Shown: piece after piece, positions 1 to 5,800 of the stretch
How positions within the stretch are numbered: the first letter of the stretch is position 1
How the letters are laid out: every line of letters begins with the position of its first letter
Source: an uncultured Clostridia bacterium
GTDB taxonomy: Bacteria > Bacillota > Clostridia > Oscillospirales > Oscillospiraceae
Assembly: GCA_946539175.1 (NCBI GenBank)
Contig: CAMNHH010000045.1
Span: forward strand, 1-14,718
Length of the DNA stretch: 14,718 nucleotides
Reading direction: 5' to 3'
The notes under the pieces: generated by a model
Seen by the model: only the letters and a program-made list of their open reading frames with translations
Databases searched by the model: none
What the model was told of the DNA's origin: nothing
Program-made: the position numbers and the translations under genes

Positions 1-152
1 GGCTCTACTGCTCCGGCGGCTGCGCCGCCAACGCCTACCACGCCACCGGCAAGATCACCGGCACCTATCAGTACGGCTGCGAGCTGTTCAAGAAGCGCAT
101 GGAGTGCGCCCTGATGCTCGCTGCCGCTCGCCAATTGAAAATGGATCATTGA
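1..152 (+). CDS. scfB: SCIFF peptide maturase (radical SAM), C-terminal fragment
   Basis: Only the last 49 codons are in the window; the first whole codon begins at base 3 and TGA is at 150-152. The fragment contains YCSGGCAANAYHATG followed by GTYQYGCELFKKR and MECALM. This matches, from memory of the family, the C-terminal SPASM/auxiliary-cluster region of the radical SAM enzymes that form thioether cross-links in the small Cys-rich SCIFF peptide, a near-universal clostridial peptide. The cysteines seen here would ligate an auxiliary [4Fe-4S] cluster. The scfA peptide gene normally lies just upstream, outside this window. The last residues (RQLKMDH) and the stop codon lie in the left arm of the interspersed repeat at 132-230, so the repeat seems to have rewritten the extreme C-terminus. 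Family call is strong; the exact subfamily rests on about 40 residues. Confidence 0.82.
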   Translation, partial: LYCSGGCAANAYHATGKITGTYQYGCELFKKRMECALMLAAARQLKMDH

Positions 153-230
153 AAATGGAACATGAACGTGTGTTCAAATTGCGATTTGAAGCACTCCGAA
201 TTTTTCAACTTTCCATTTTCAACTTTCAAC
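132..230. repeat. Interspersed palindromic repeat, copy A
   Basis: An AT-rich stretch in a GC-rich window. The left arm is built of TTGAAAA-type units (133-160), the centre is a hairpin TTCAAAT-TGCG-ATTTGAA (173-190), and the right arm is built of TTTTCAACTTTCCA-type units (200-230), the reverse complement of the left arm. It shares with copy C (5169-5269) the GTG just before the hairpin and CTCCGA just after it. It fills the whole gap between the SCIFF maturase, whose stop it supplies, and the decarboxylase start at 235. Confidence 0.85.
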
Positions 231-234
231 TGCT

Positions 235-1674
235 ATGAACACGCCCATTCATGACTTCGTAACCCGCTACAAAGACCTCCGTCCCGCCCGCTTTCACATG
301 CCGGGCCACAAGGGACGGGGGCCTTTGGGCTGCGAGGACCTGGATCTGACGGAGATTCCCGGGGCCGACTCTCTGTATGAGGCCGACGGCATCATTGCCG
401 AAAGCGAGGCCAACGCTTCCCGGCTCTTCGGCTGTCCCACGTTTTATTCCACGGAGGGTTCGTCCCACTGCATCCGGGCAATGCTGTACGCGGCACGCGA
501 AGCGTGCCGGGGGATCCGGGAGAACGCGGCGTTTCGGGTGCTGGCCGCACGGAACGTACACAAGGCCTTTCTGACCGCGGCGGCGCTGCTGGACATTGAC
601 GTTTGCTGGCTGCCCCTGTCGGAGGGCTCCTATCTCTCCGCCCAGCCCACGCCGGAGACGCTGGCGGCGGCGCTGGAGGAGACCGGAGCGAAGGCGGTGT
701 ATCTCACCTGCCCGGACTATCTGGGCTTTCTGCCGGATCTGAAGCCCCTGGCGGAGCTCTGCCGCGCCCACGGGGCTCTGCTGCTGGTGGACAACGCCCA
801 CGGGGCCTATCTGCGCTTTCTCACCCCCTCCCGGCACCCCATGGACCTGGGAGCCGACCTCTGCTGCGACTCCGCCCACAAGACCCTGCCGGTGCTGACG
901 GGCGGGGCATATCTGCACGTGAAGGGATCAAGGCCCAAGGAGCCGGGGACAGGAAACGGTTCCCTCGCTCCGCCGGACATGACGGAGCACGAACGCCGTG
1001 CCGTGCGGGACGCGCTGGCGCTGTTCGGGTCCACCTCGCCGTCCTATCTGATTTTGCAGTCCCTGGATCTGGCAAATCCCCGGATGGAGCGGCTGCCGGA
1101 GAAGCTGGCCGCCTTCCTGCCCCGGGCGGAGGCTCTGAAGGCCCGGCTCCGGGCCGCCGGCTGGTGCCTTGTGGGGGACGAGCCCTTGAAGCTGACCCTG
1201 GCGCTGGGGCCCCGATCCGATCCCTCTCCGGGGAAAGGCCCGGCTTGTCCGCCCTCCGGCCTCGCCCTTGCCGCTCTGCTGGAGCAAAGCGGCGTCTTCT
1301 GCGAATTCGCGGACCCGGATCATATCGTTTTCATGCTCTCCCCGGAGCACACGGTGGAGGAGCTGGCGCGTCTGGAAACCGCCCTGCTAAACGCCCGGCG
1401 CAAGCTGCCGGACCGGGCGGCGGAGGTCCCGGGGTGCGACGTCTTCGCCCCGCGCAGCGGGACGATGCCCCGGCGGGTCTGCTCCATCCGGCAGGCCATG
1501 CTGGCCCCGGCGATCCCCGTTCCCGCGGCGGAGAGCCTGGGGCGGGTGCTGGCGCGGCCCGGGGTCAGTTGTCCCCCGGCGGTGCCCATCCTCATGCCCG
1601 GCGAAAGGATCGACCGGGCAGCCGTGGAGGCCTTCCGCTATTACGGCATCCGCAGCGTTTCCGTCCTGCCATAA
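235..1674 (+). CDS. Orn/Lys/Arg decarboxylase-family PLP enzyme (YaaO/SpeA-like)
   Basis: This is a fold-type I PLP-dependent enzyme of the Orn/Lys/Arg decarboxylase class (479 aa, close to the roughly 480 aa of Bacillus YaaO). The N-terminus carries the family signature RFHMPGHKGRG. EIPGADSLYEADG and YSTEGSSHCIRAML follow. DNAHGAY supplies the PLP-ring aspartate (D186) and DSAHKTLP the Schiff-base lysine (K216). The C-terminal third is the smaller decarboxylase domain. The ATG at 235 fits the family N-terminus (MNTPIHDF), but no convincing Shine-Dalgarno is seen because the preceding bases are the right arm of repeat A. Likely reaction: decarboxylation of a basic amino acid to a polyamine precursor; the substrate cannot be told from sequence. 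A terminator follows directly. A second member of this superfamily begins at 14622. Confidence 0.85.
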   Translation: MNTPIHDFVTRYKDLRPARFHMPGHKGRGPLGCEDLDLTEIPGADSLYEADGIIAESEANASRLFGCPTFYSTEGSSHCIRAMLYAAREACRGIRENAAFRVLAARNVHKAFLTAAALLDIDVCWLPLSEGSYLSAQPTPETLAAALEETGAKAVYLTCPDYLGFLPDLKPLAELCRAHGALLLVDNAHGAYLRFLTPSRHPMDLGADLCCDSAHKTLPVLTGGAYLHVKGSRPKEPGTGNGSLAPPDMTEHERRAVRDALALFGSTSPSYLILQSLDLANPRMERLPEKLAAFLPRAEALKARLRAAGWCLVGDEPLKLTLALGPRSDPSPGKGPACPPSGLALAALLEQSGVFCEFADPDHIVFMLSPEHTVEELARLETALLNARRKLPDRAAEVPGCDVFAPRSGTMPRRVCSIRQAMLAPAIPVPAAESLGRVLARPGVSCPPAVPILMPGERIDRAAVEAFRYYGIRSVSVLP

Positions 1675-1705
1675 GAAAAGCAGCCCCGCGGGGCTGTTTT
1701 TCTTA
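1675..1705 (+). terminator. Intrinsic terminator after the PLP decarboxylase
   Basis: CAGCCC-CGCG-GGGCTG stem followed by TTTTTCTT and preceded by AAGAAAAG, directly after the TAA at 1672-1674. The A-tract/T-tract symmetry makes it potentially bidirectional. Confidence 0.9.
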
Positions 1706-1723
1706 TGGACTTTCTTTTACCCA

Positions 1724-1752
1724 TTGACAAAGTAGGTTAGTAGGGTTATAAT
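1724..1752 (+). promoter_or_regulatory. Sigma-A promoter of the isc operon, with a direct repeat in the spacer
   Basis: TTGACA (1724-1729), 17-bp spacer, TATAAT (1747-1752). The spacer holds a tandem direct repeat AGTAGGTT-AGTAGGGTT (1731-1747). Because the operon's third gene encodes an Rrf2/IscR-type repressor, this is a natural candidate operator, but that is inference. A strong AGGAGG (1770-1775) precedes the ATG at 1782. Confidence 0.92.
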
Positions 1753-1781
1753 AGGCCCAGAGTATAAAAAGGAGGCAACCC

Positions 1782-2978
1782 ATGAGCACCATTTACGCGG
1801 ACAACGCGGCAACCACCCGGATGAGCCGGACGGCCATCCAGGCCATGCTGCCCTATATGGATCAAATTTACGGCAACCCCTCCAGCCTGCACTCCGTAGG
1901 CCAGGCGGCCATGGAGGCCCTGACCGACGCCCGGATCCGGGTGGCGGCGGCTCTGGGGGCGGCCAATCCCCGGGAAATTACCTTTACCTCCGGCGGCTCC
2001 GAGGCGGATAACCAGGCCATCCGTTCCGTGGCGGCCTGGGGCAAGCGGAAGGGCAAAACCCACATCATCTCCACGGCCTTTGAGCACCACGCGGTGCTCC
2101 ACACCCTGAAGAAGCTGGAAAAAGAAGGCTTCACGGTCACTTATCTGGACGTCCACAAGAACGGCATCGTGACTCCGGAGCAGGTGGAGGCGGCCATCAC
2201 CCCCGAGACCTGCCTGGTCACCGTCATGTACGCCAACAACGAGATCGGCACCATTCAGCCCATCCGGGAGATCGGCGCCGTCTGCCGGAAGGCGGGGGTC
2301 CTCTTCCACACCGACGCGGTGCAGGCCGTGGGCCACATCCCCGTCAACGTACAGACCGACAACATCGACCTGCTCTCTCTTTCCGCCCACAAGTTCCACG
2401 GCCCCAAGGGCGTGGGCGTGCTTTACGCCAAAAAGGGCGTCATTCTCTCCAACCTGATCGAGGGGGGCGCCCAGGAGCGGGGCAAGCGGGCCGGTACCGA
2501 GAATCTCCCCGGCATCATGGGCATGACCGCCGCCCTGGAGGAGGCCGTTGCCGAGCTGCCCCAGACCATGCCGAGGCTGACGGCCCTGCGGGACCGGCTG
2601 ATCGCCGGTCTCAGCGAGATCCCCCACGGAGAAGTCAACGGAGATCTGGCGCATCGGCTGCCGGGCAACGTGAGCTTTTGCTTTGAGGGCATCGAGGGCG
2701 AGAGCCTGCTGCTGCTGCTGGACGACAAGGGGGTCTGCGCCTCCTCCGGCTCCGCCTGCACCTCCGGCTCCCTGGACCCCAGCCACGTGCTGCTGGCCAT
2801 CGGCCGGCCCCACGAGGTGGCCCACGGCTCCCTGCGGCTGAGTCTGGACAAGGACACCACCGAGGCCGACGTGGACGCCATCATCGCCGCCGTGAAGGAC
2901 GTGGTGGAGCAGCTGCGGAACATGTCTCCCGTGTGGAGAGACCTGATGGCCGGCAAGCGGCAGTTTGTCATTGCATGA
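1782..2978 (+). CDS. nifS: Cysteine desulfurase (NifS/IscS)
   Basis: This PLP-dependent enzyme removes sulfur from L-cysteine as a protein persulfide for Fe-S cluster assembly (398 aa, normal family length). Visible motifs are YADNAATT at the N-terminus, TSGGSEADNQAI, the PLP-stacking histidine region STAFEHHAV, HTDAVQAVGH, the Schiff-base lysine K204 in SAHKFHGPKG, GGAQERGKRAGTEN, and the active-site loop SSGSACTSG with the catalytic cysteine C326. The start is set by AGGAGG six bases upstream and the canonical family N-terminus. It is the first gene of the isc operon, followed by the IscU scaffold and an Rrf2 regulator, so its sulfur acceptor is presumably the neighbouring IscU. The last codons and stop lie in a long perfect hairpin (2965-2999). 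Confidence 0.97.
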   Translation: MSTIYADNAATTRMSRTAIQAMLPYMDQIYGNPSSLHSVGQAAMEALTDARIRVAAALGAANPREITFTSGGSEADNQAIRSVAAWGKRKGKTHIISTAFEHHAVLHTLKKLEKEGFTVTYLDVHKNGIVTPEQVEAAITPETCLVTVMYANNEIGTIQPIREIGAVCRKAGVLFHTDAVQAVGHIPVNVQTDNIDLLSLSAHKFHGPKGVGVLYAKKGVILSNLIEGGAQERGKRAGTENLPGIMGMTAALEEAVAELPQTMPRLTALRDRLIAGLSEIPHGEVNGDLAHRLPGNVSFCFEGIEGESLLLLLDDKGVCASSGSACTSGSLDPSHVLLAIGRPHEVAHGSLRLSLDKDTTEADVDAIIAAVKDVVEQLRNMSPVWRDLMAGKRQFVIA

Positions 2979-2999
2979 CAATATGTCATGCAATGACAA
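2965..2999. repeat. 16-bp perfect inverted repeat spanning the nifS stop codon
   Basis: The arms at 2965-2980 and 2984-2999 (core GTCATTGCATGACA / TGTCATGCAATGAC) are exact reverse complements around the 3-nt loop ATA. The nifS stop TGA (2976-2978) sits in the left arm. There is no T-run after it, so it looks like an mRNA-stability or processing hairpin rather than a terminator. It abuts repeat copy B. Confidence 0.85.
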
Positions 3000-3162
3000 T
3001 TGAGAATTGAAAGTTGAGAATTGAAAATGGATGTGTTTTGCAGATGCAATCTGCAAAATAAAATTGAATTGCGGCGGTAAAAGGCATAAAATTGTTTTTG
3101 TTGTTCAAATGGCAATTTGAACAACACCGACATTTTCAATTTTCCATTTTCAACGTTCAACT
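2998..3162. repeat. Interspersed palindromic repeat, composite copy B with two hairpins
   Basis: The left arm (2998-3030) and the ATGTG-preceded hairpin TTTTGCAGAT-GCA-ATCTGCAAAA (3036-3058) match the left half of the family. The hairpin GTTGTTCAAAT-GGCA-ATTTGAACAAC (3100-3125) plus the right arm (3131-3162) match the right half. About 40 nt unique to this copy separate the halves and contain a candidate promoter. It occupies most of the 239-bp nifS-iscU gap. Confidence 0.82.
3064..3092 (+). promoter_or_regulatory. Candidate secondary promoter in the nifS-iscU gap
   Basis: TTGAAT (3064-3069), 17-bp spacer, TAAAAT (3087-3092), lying in the segment unique to repeat copy B. It matches sigma-A consensus at 4/6 and 5/6 positions. 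The local AT-richness raises the chance of coincidence. If real, it would let iscU-rrf2 be expressed apart from nifS. Confidence 0.4.
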
Positions 3163-3217
3163 CTGCCATGTACAGGGCACAACTTGAAGAGACAACCAGT
3201 GAAAAAGGAGAATCAAT

Positions 3218-3649
3218 ATGCCACTCTATTCTGAAAAGGTTATGGACCATTTCCGCAACCCCCGAAACGTGGGCGTCATTGAGGATGCCGACGGCGTGGG
3301 CGAGGTGGGCAACGCCAAATGCGGCGACATCATGAAGATCTATCTGAAGATCAAGGACGACAAAATCGACGACGTGAAGTTTGAGACCTTCGGCTGCGGC
3401 TCCGCCATTGCCTCCAGCTCCATGGCCACGGAGCTCATCAAGGGCCAGCCCGTCTCCGAGGCTCTGAAGCTGACGAATCAGGCGGTCACCGAGGCCCTGG
3501 ACGGCCTGCCCCCCCACAAGCTCCATTGCTCCGTGCTGGCGGAGGAGGCCATCAAGGCCGCCATGAAGGACTACTACGACCGCCACGGCATCGCCTACGA
3601 CGAGAGCCTCTTCCCCGCCGAGCACGACTGCGAAAGCTGCGGAGTGTAA
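3218..3649 (+). CDS. iscU: Fe-S cluster assembly scaffold protein (NifU/IscU type)
   Basis: This is the scaffold on which nascent [2Fe-2S]/[4Fe-4S] clusters are built from sulfur delivered by the cysteine desulfurase (143 aa). The three conserved cluster ligands are visible: C35 in GNAKCGD, C60 in FGCGSAIASSS, and C104 in LHCSVLAEEAI. The N-terminus YSEKVMDHFRNPRNVG is the family signature. AAGGAG seven bases upstream fixes the ATG at 3218. A short C-terminal extension ends in CESCGV, adding a CxxC pair (C138, C141) absent from E. coli IscU; I recall similar tails in clostridial members but cannot check here. The LPPVK-type HscA-binding motif is replaced by LPPHK, in keeping with the absence of hscA/hscB nearby. 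It lies only 3 bp before the Rrf2 gene, so the two are cotranscribed. Confidence 0.96.
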   Translation: MPLYSEKVMDHFRNPRNVGVIEDADGVGEVGNAKCGDIMKIYLKIKDDKIDDVKFETFGCGSAIASSSMATELIKGQPVSEALKLTNQAVTEALDGLPPHKLHCSVLAEEAIKAAMKDYYDRHGIAYDESLFPAEHDCESCGV

Positions 3650-3652
3650 GCC

Positions 3653-4057
3653 ATGGCGGTGATGATCTCAAGCCGGGGCCGCTACGCCCTGCGGGTGATG
3701 ACGGACCTGGCGGGCCAGGATCCGGAGCGGTCCGTGCCCCTGAAGGAGATCGCCGCCCGGGAGGGCCTGTCCCAGAAGTATCTGGAGGCCATTATGACCA
3801 CCCTCTCCAAGGGCGGCCTGGTGGAGGGCCAGCACGGCAAGGGCGGCGGCTACCGCCTGAGCCGGGCCCCGGAGGAATATCCCCTGGGGGAGATCCTGCG
3901 GCTGACGGAGGGCAGTCTCGCCCCCGTGGCCTGTCTGGAGGAGGGGGCCGCTCCCTGCGCCCATCCCTGTCCCTCCCTGCCCGTGTGGGAGAAGCTGGAA
4001 AAGCTGGTGGCCGACTACCTGGACAGCGTCACCCTGGCGGATTTGCTCCCGAAATAG
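3653..4057 (+). CDS. Rrf2-family transcriptional regulator (IscR-like)
   Basis: A small winged-helix regulator of the Rrf2 family (134 aa). ISSRGRYALRVMTDLA opens the family domain, the helix-turn-helix spans about residues 28-56 (PLKEIAAREGLSQKYLEAI), and the wing is GGGYRLSR. Three cysteines, C94, C102 and C106 (CLEEGAAPCAHPC), sit where IscR-type members bind an Fe-S cluster, so it is probably an Fe-S-sensing regulator. The ATG at 3653 has GGAG (3641-3644) at good spacing inside the end of iscU; an internal ATG at 3662 gives the commoner family start but poor spacing. As the last gene of the isc operon it most likely represses the promoter at 1724, where a direct repeat sits in the spacer. 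That target is inference; a CymR-like cysteine-metabolism role is the alternative. Confidence 0.93.
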   Translation: MAVMISSRGRYALRVMTDLAGQDPERSVPLKEIAAREGLSQKYLEAIMTTLSKGGLVEGQHGKGGGYRLSRAPEEYPLGEILRLTEGSLAPVACLEEGAAPCAHPCPSLPVWEKLEKLVADYLDSVTLADLLPK

Positions 4058-4085
4058 CATGATGATCCCTCCCGGCGCATAGACT
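4057..4085 (+). promoter_or_regulatory. Candidate sigma-E-type sporulation promoter for spoIIP
   Basis: GCATGAT (4057-4063), 14-bp spacer, CATAGACT (4078-4085), compared with the mother-cell sigma-E consensus KMATATT / CATACAHT as recalled from Bacillus: 5/7 and 7/8 matches. Initiation about 7 bases after the -10 would fall near 4092, at the Shine-Dalgarno itself, so such a transcript would lack the 5' arm that pairs with it. The match is suggestive only. Confidence 0.4.
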
Positions 4086-4102
4086 GCCCTGGGAGGGATT
4101 TT
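4065..4102 (+). terminator. Hairpin terminating the isc operon and covering the spoIIP ribosome binding site
   Basis: ATCCCTCCC (4065-4073) pairs perfectly with GGGAGGGAT (4091-4099) and is followed by only four T's (4099-4102). The 3' arm is also the Shine-Dalgarno (GGAGGG, 4092-4097) of the next gene, whose ATG is at 4104. Any transcript reading through from the isc operon would hold this site in the stem. Confidence 0.75.
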
Positions 4103-4103
4103 C

Positions 4104-5168
4104 ATGTATCCGATACTGTACCGTAAGAAAACCCGGACAGGCTTCCTGTCCGCCCTGCTGCTCTTCGCCCTGCTGCTGCGGATTCTCTGCGAGCCGGAGC
4201 TGCGCAGCGGCCTGCTGGAGCAGGCGAAGGCCCTTCTCGGCGGTGAGGCTCTGTTCCGGGCGGTGATCTTTCTGGAAACCGGCGTGCTGCCGGAGCAGCA
4301 GCCGCCTCAAGCGGACAAGCCTCCGGCGCCCGCGCCCCAAGGCGCCGAGACCGCCCCGGAGGGCAGCGCAGAGACTGCCGCGGCGTCATCCGCGGAGCCG
4401 GGCACGGAGGCAGTGCAGCCCCAGACCGCCCCGGCGGCCTTTACGGCCCAGGAGGCGGAGGCCATCGGGCTGCGGGGCAACTGCAGCTATTCCGTGGACA
4501 AGGCCGCCCTGCTGCTGCGGCCTCTGGGCTGGACGGCCCGGCCGGGGCCCCAGGTGCTGATCCTTCACAGCCACAGCTGCGAGTCCTATACCCCCTGCCA
4601 GGGCCATGAATACACGCCCAGCGGCAACTACCGGACTCTGGACCCGGAAAACAGCGTCATCGCCGTGGGGGAGGCCCTGCTGGAGGAGCTGGGAAAGCTG
4701 GGGGTAGAGGCCATCCACGATCGGAGTCTCAACGACTATCCCGACTACAACCAGTCCTATGCCAACGCCCGGGAGAAGACCCAGGCTCTGCTGGCCCGCT
4801 ACCCCTCCATCCGGCTGGTAATCGACCTGCACCGGGACGCCCTGGACAACCCGGTCCGGGAGAGCGTGGAGCGGGACGGGCAGATCCTGGCCCCGCTGAT
4901 GCTGGCGGTGGGCACCGACGAGGGCGGGCTGAATCATCCCCACTGGGAGGACAATCTCTCCTGCGGGCTGAAGCTCCAGGCCATCGGCCTGCGGGATCAG
5001 CCCAGCCTGTTCAAGAAGCTGTCCTTCCGGAAGGAGCGCTTCAACGGGGATCTGAGCCCCGGCGCGCTGATTGTGGAGGTGGGCTCCACGGAGAACACCC
5101 TGCAGGAGGCCCAGGCGTCGATGGCATATCTGGCGCGGTATGTGGAGGAGCTTTTGCGCTGTGAATAA
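4104..5168 (+). CDS. spoIIP: Stage II sporulation protein P (peptidoglycan amidase/endopeptidase)
   Basis: SpoIIP degrades septal peptidoglycan together with SpoIID and SpoIIM to drive engulfment of the forespore. The 354-aa product has one N-terminal membrane segment (about residues 13-28, FLSALLLFALLLRILC), a Pro/Ala/Glu-rich linker (about 62-120) and a C-terminal catalytic domain from about 150. Candidate zinc ligands/catalytic residues are visible: H155 and E160 in LHSHSCESYTP, H243 in IDLHRDA, and E325 in IVEVGSTENT. HPHWEDNLS and LSFRKERFNGDL are also family-like. The ATG at 4104 has a strong GGAGGG, but that site is also one arm of the upstream hairpin. It is separated from gpr, its Bacillus neighbour, and sits after the isc operon, so separate sporulation control is expected. 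Confidence 0.93.
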   Translation: MYPILYRKKTRTGFLSALLLFALLLRILCEPELRSGLLEQAKALLGGEALFRAVIFLETGVLPEQQPPQADKPPAPAPQGAETAPEGSAETAAASSAEPGTEAVQPQTAPAAFTAQEAEAIGLRGNCSYSVDKAALLLRPLGWTARPGPQVLILHSHSCESYTPCQGHEYTPSGNYRTLDPENSVIAVGEALLEELGKLGVEAIHDRSLNDYPDYNQSYANAREKTQALLARYPSIRLVIDLHRDALDNPVRESVERDGQILAPLMLAVGTDEGGLNHPHWEDNLSCGLKLQAIGLRDQPSLFKKLSFRKERFNGDLSPGALIVEVGSTENTLQEAQASMAYLARYVEELLRCE

Positions 5169-5269
5169 GAATTGAAAATTGAAAGTTGAGAATTGAAAAT
5201 GAATGTGTTTTTCAGATTGCAATCTGAAAAACTCCGATAATTTTCAACTTTCAATTTTCAACTTTCAAC
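5169..5269. repeat. Interspersed palindromic repeat, copy C (cleanest copy)
   Basis: The left arm of TTGAAAA/TTGAAAG/TTGAGAA units (5169-5200) is the near-exact reverse complement of the right arm (5238-5269). The centre is a perfect 12-bp hairpin GTTTTTCAGATT-GC-AATCTGAAAAAC (5207-5232), followed by CTCCGATA. It begins at the base after the spoIIP stop codon. Its right end abuts the rnhA promoter region. Confidence 0.88.
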
Positions 5270-5298
5270 TTGTACCGTTGGTGCGCCTGTGATATAAT
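5270..5298 (+). promoter_or_regulatory. Extended -10 promoter of rnhA-DUF362
   Basis: TGA-TATAAT, an extended -10 of form TGnTATAAT (TATAAT at 5293-5298). The 17-bp-spaced -35 position reads TTGTAC (5270-5275, 3/6), formed at the edge of repeat C. AGGAG at 5313-5317 precedes the ATG at 5324. Confidence 0.75.
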
Positions 5299-5323
5299 AT
5301 GGAAAAACCCACAGGAGACCACC

Positions 5324-5779
5324 ATGAAAACAGTTACCATCTACACCGACGGGGCCTGCAGCGGCAACCCCGGCCCCGGAGGCTGGGGCGCGATCCTGGA
5401 GTACCGGGGGCGGGAGAAGGAGTTCTCCGGCGCCGAGGCCCGGACCACCAACAACCGCATGGAGCTGACCGCCGTGATCCGGGCCCTGGAGCAGCTGAAG
5501 GAGCCCTGCCAGGTGGAGCTCTGGTCCGACTCCAAATACGTCATCGACGCCCTGACCCTTGGCTGGGCCCGGGGCTGGCAGGCCCGGGGCTGGATCAAGC
5601 CCGACAAAAAGCCCGCTCTGAACCCGGATCTCTGGCAGCGGCTGCTGGAGCTCTGCGCCCTGCATCAGGTCAACTGCCACTGGGTCAAGGGCCACGCGGA
5701 CAATCCCAAAAACACCCGCTGCGACCAGCTGGCGGTAGAAGCCCGCGCGCGGATCGCGTCGGAAAACCCGGAACCATAA
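5324..5779 (+). CDS. rnhA: Ribonuclease HI
   Basis: This enzyme cleaves the RNA strand of RNA-DNA hybrids (R-loops, Okazaki primers, misincorporated ribonucleotides). The 151-aa product matches bacterial RNase HI in length. The full metal-binding set is present: D9 in YTDGACSGNPGPGGWG, E47 in NNRMEL, D69 in SDSKYV, and D134 in TRCDQLA, with the catalytic-loop histidine H124 in VKGHADNPKN. The tryptophan-rich WARGWQARGWIK segment is the basic handle region. I chose the ATG at 5324 because AGGAG lies six bases upstream and the family starts at this point; an in-frame TTG at 5270 would put the promoter inside the gene. The next gene starts 21 bp after the stop, so the pair is probably cotranscribed. 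Confidence 0.96.
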   Translation: MKTVTIYTDGACSGNPGPGGWGAILEYRGREKEFSGAEARTTNNRMELTAVIRALEQLKEPCQVELWSDSKYVIDALTLGWARGWQARGWIKPDKKPALNPDLWQRLLELCALHQVNCHWVKGHADNPKNTRCDQLAVEARARIASENPEP

Positions 5780-5800
5780 ATCATACAAAGGAGGTCTCCC

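Noticed and set aside
132..230. Repeat units in the AT-rich gaps as a CRISPR array
   Set aside because: Units are short, imperfect, arranged as mirrored arms rather than direct repeats with unique spacers, and no cas gene is near.
1724..1781. Riboswitch or T-box in the leader of the isc operon
   Set aside because: The leader is only about 25 nt after the expected start site and has no foldable structure.
5270..5323. Upstream in-frame TTG start for rnhA
   Set aside because: It would place the -10 box and the good Shine-Dalgarno inside the coding region; RNase HI homologues begin at the ATG at 5324.
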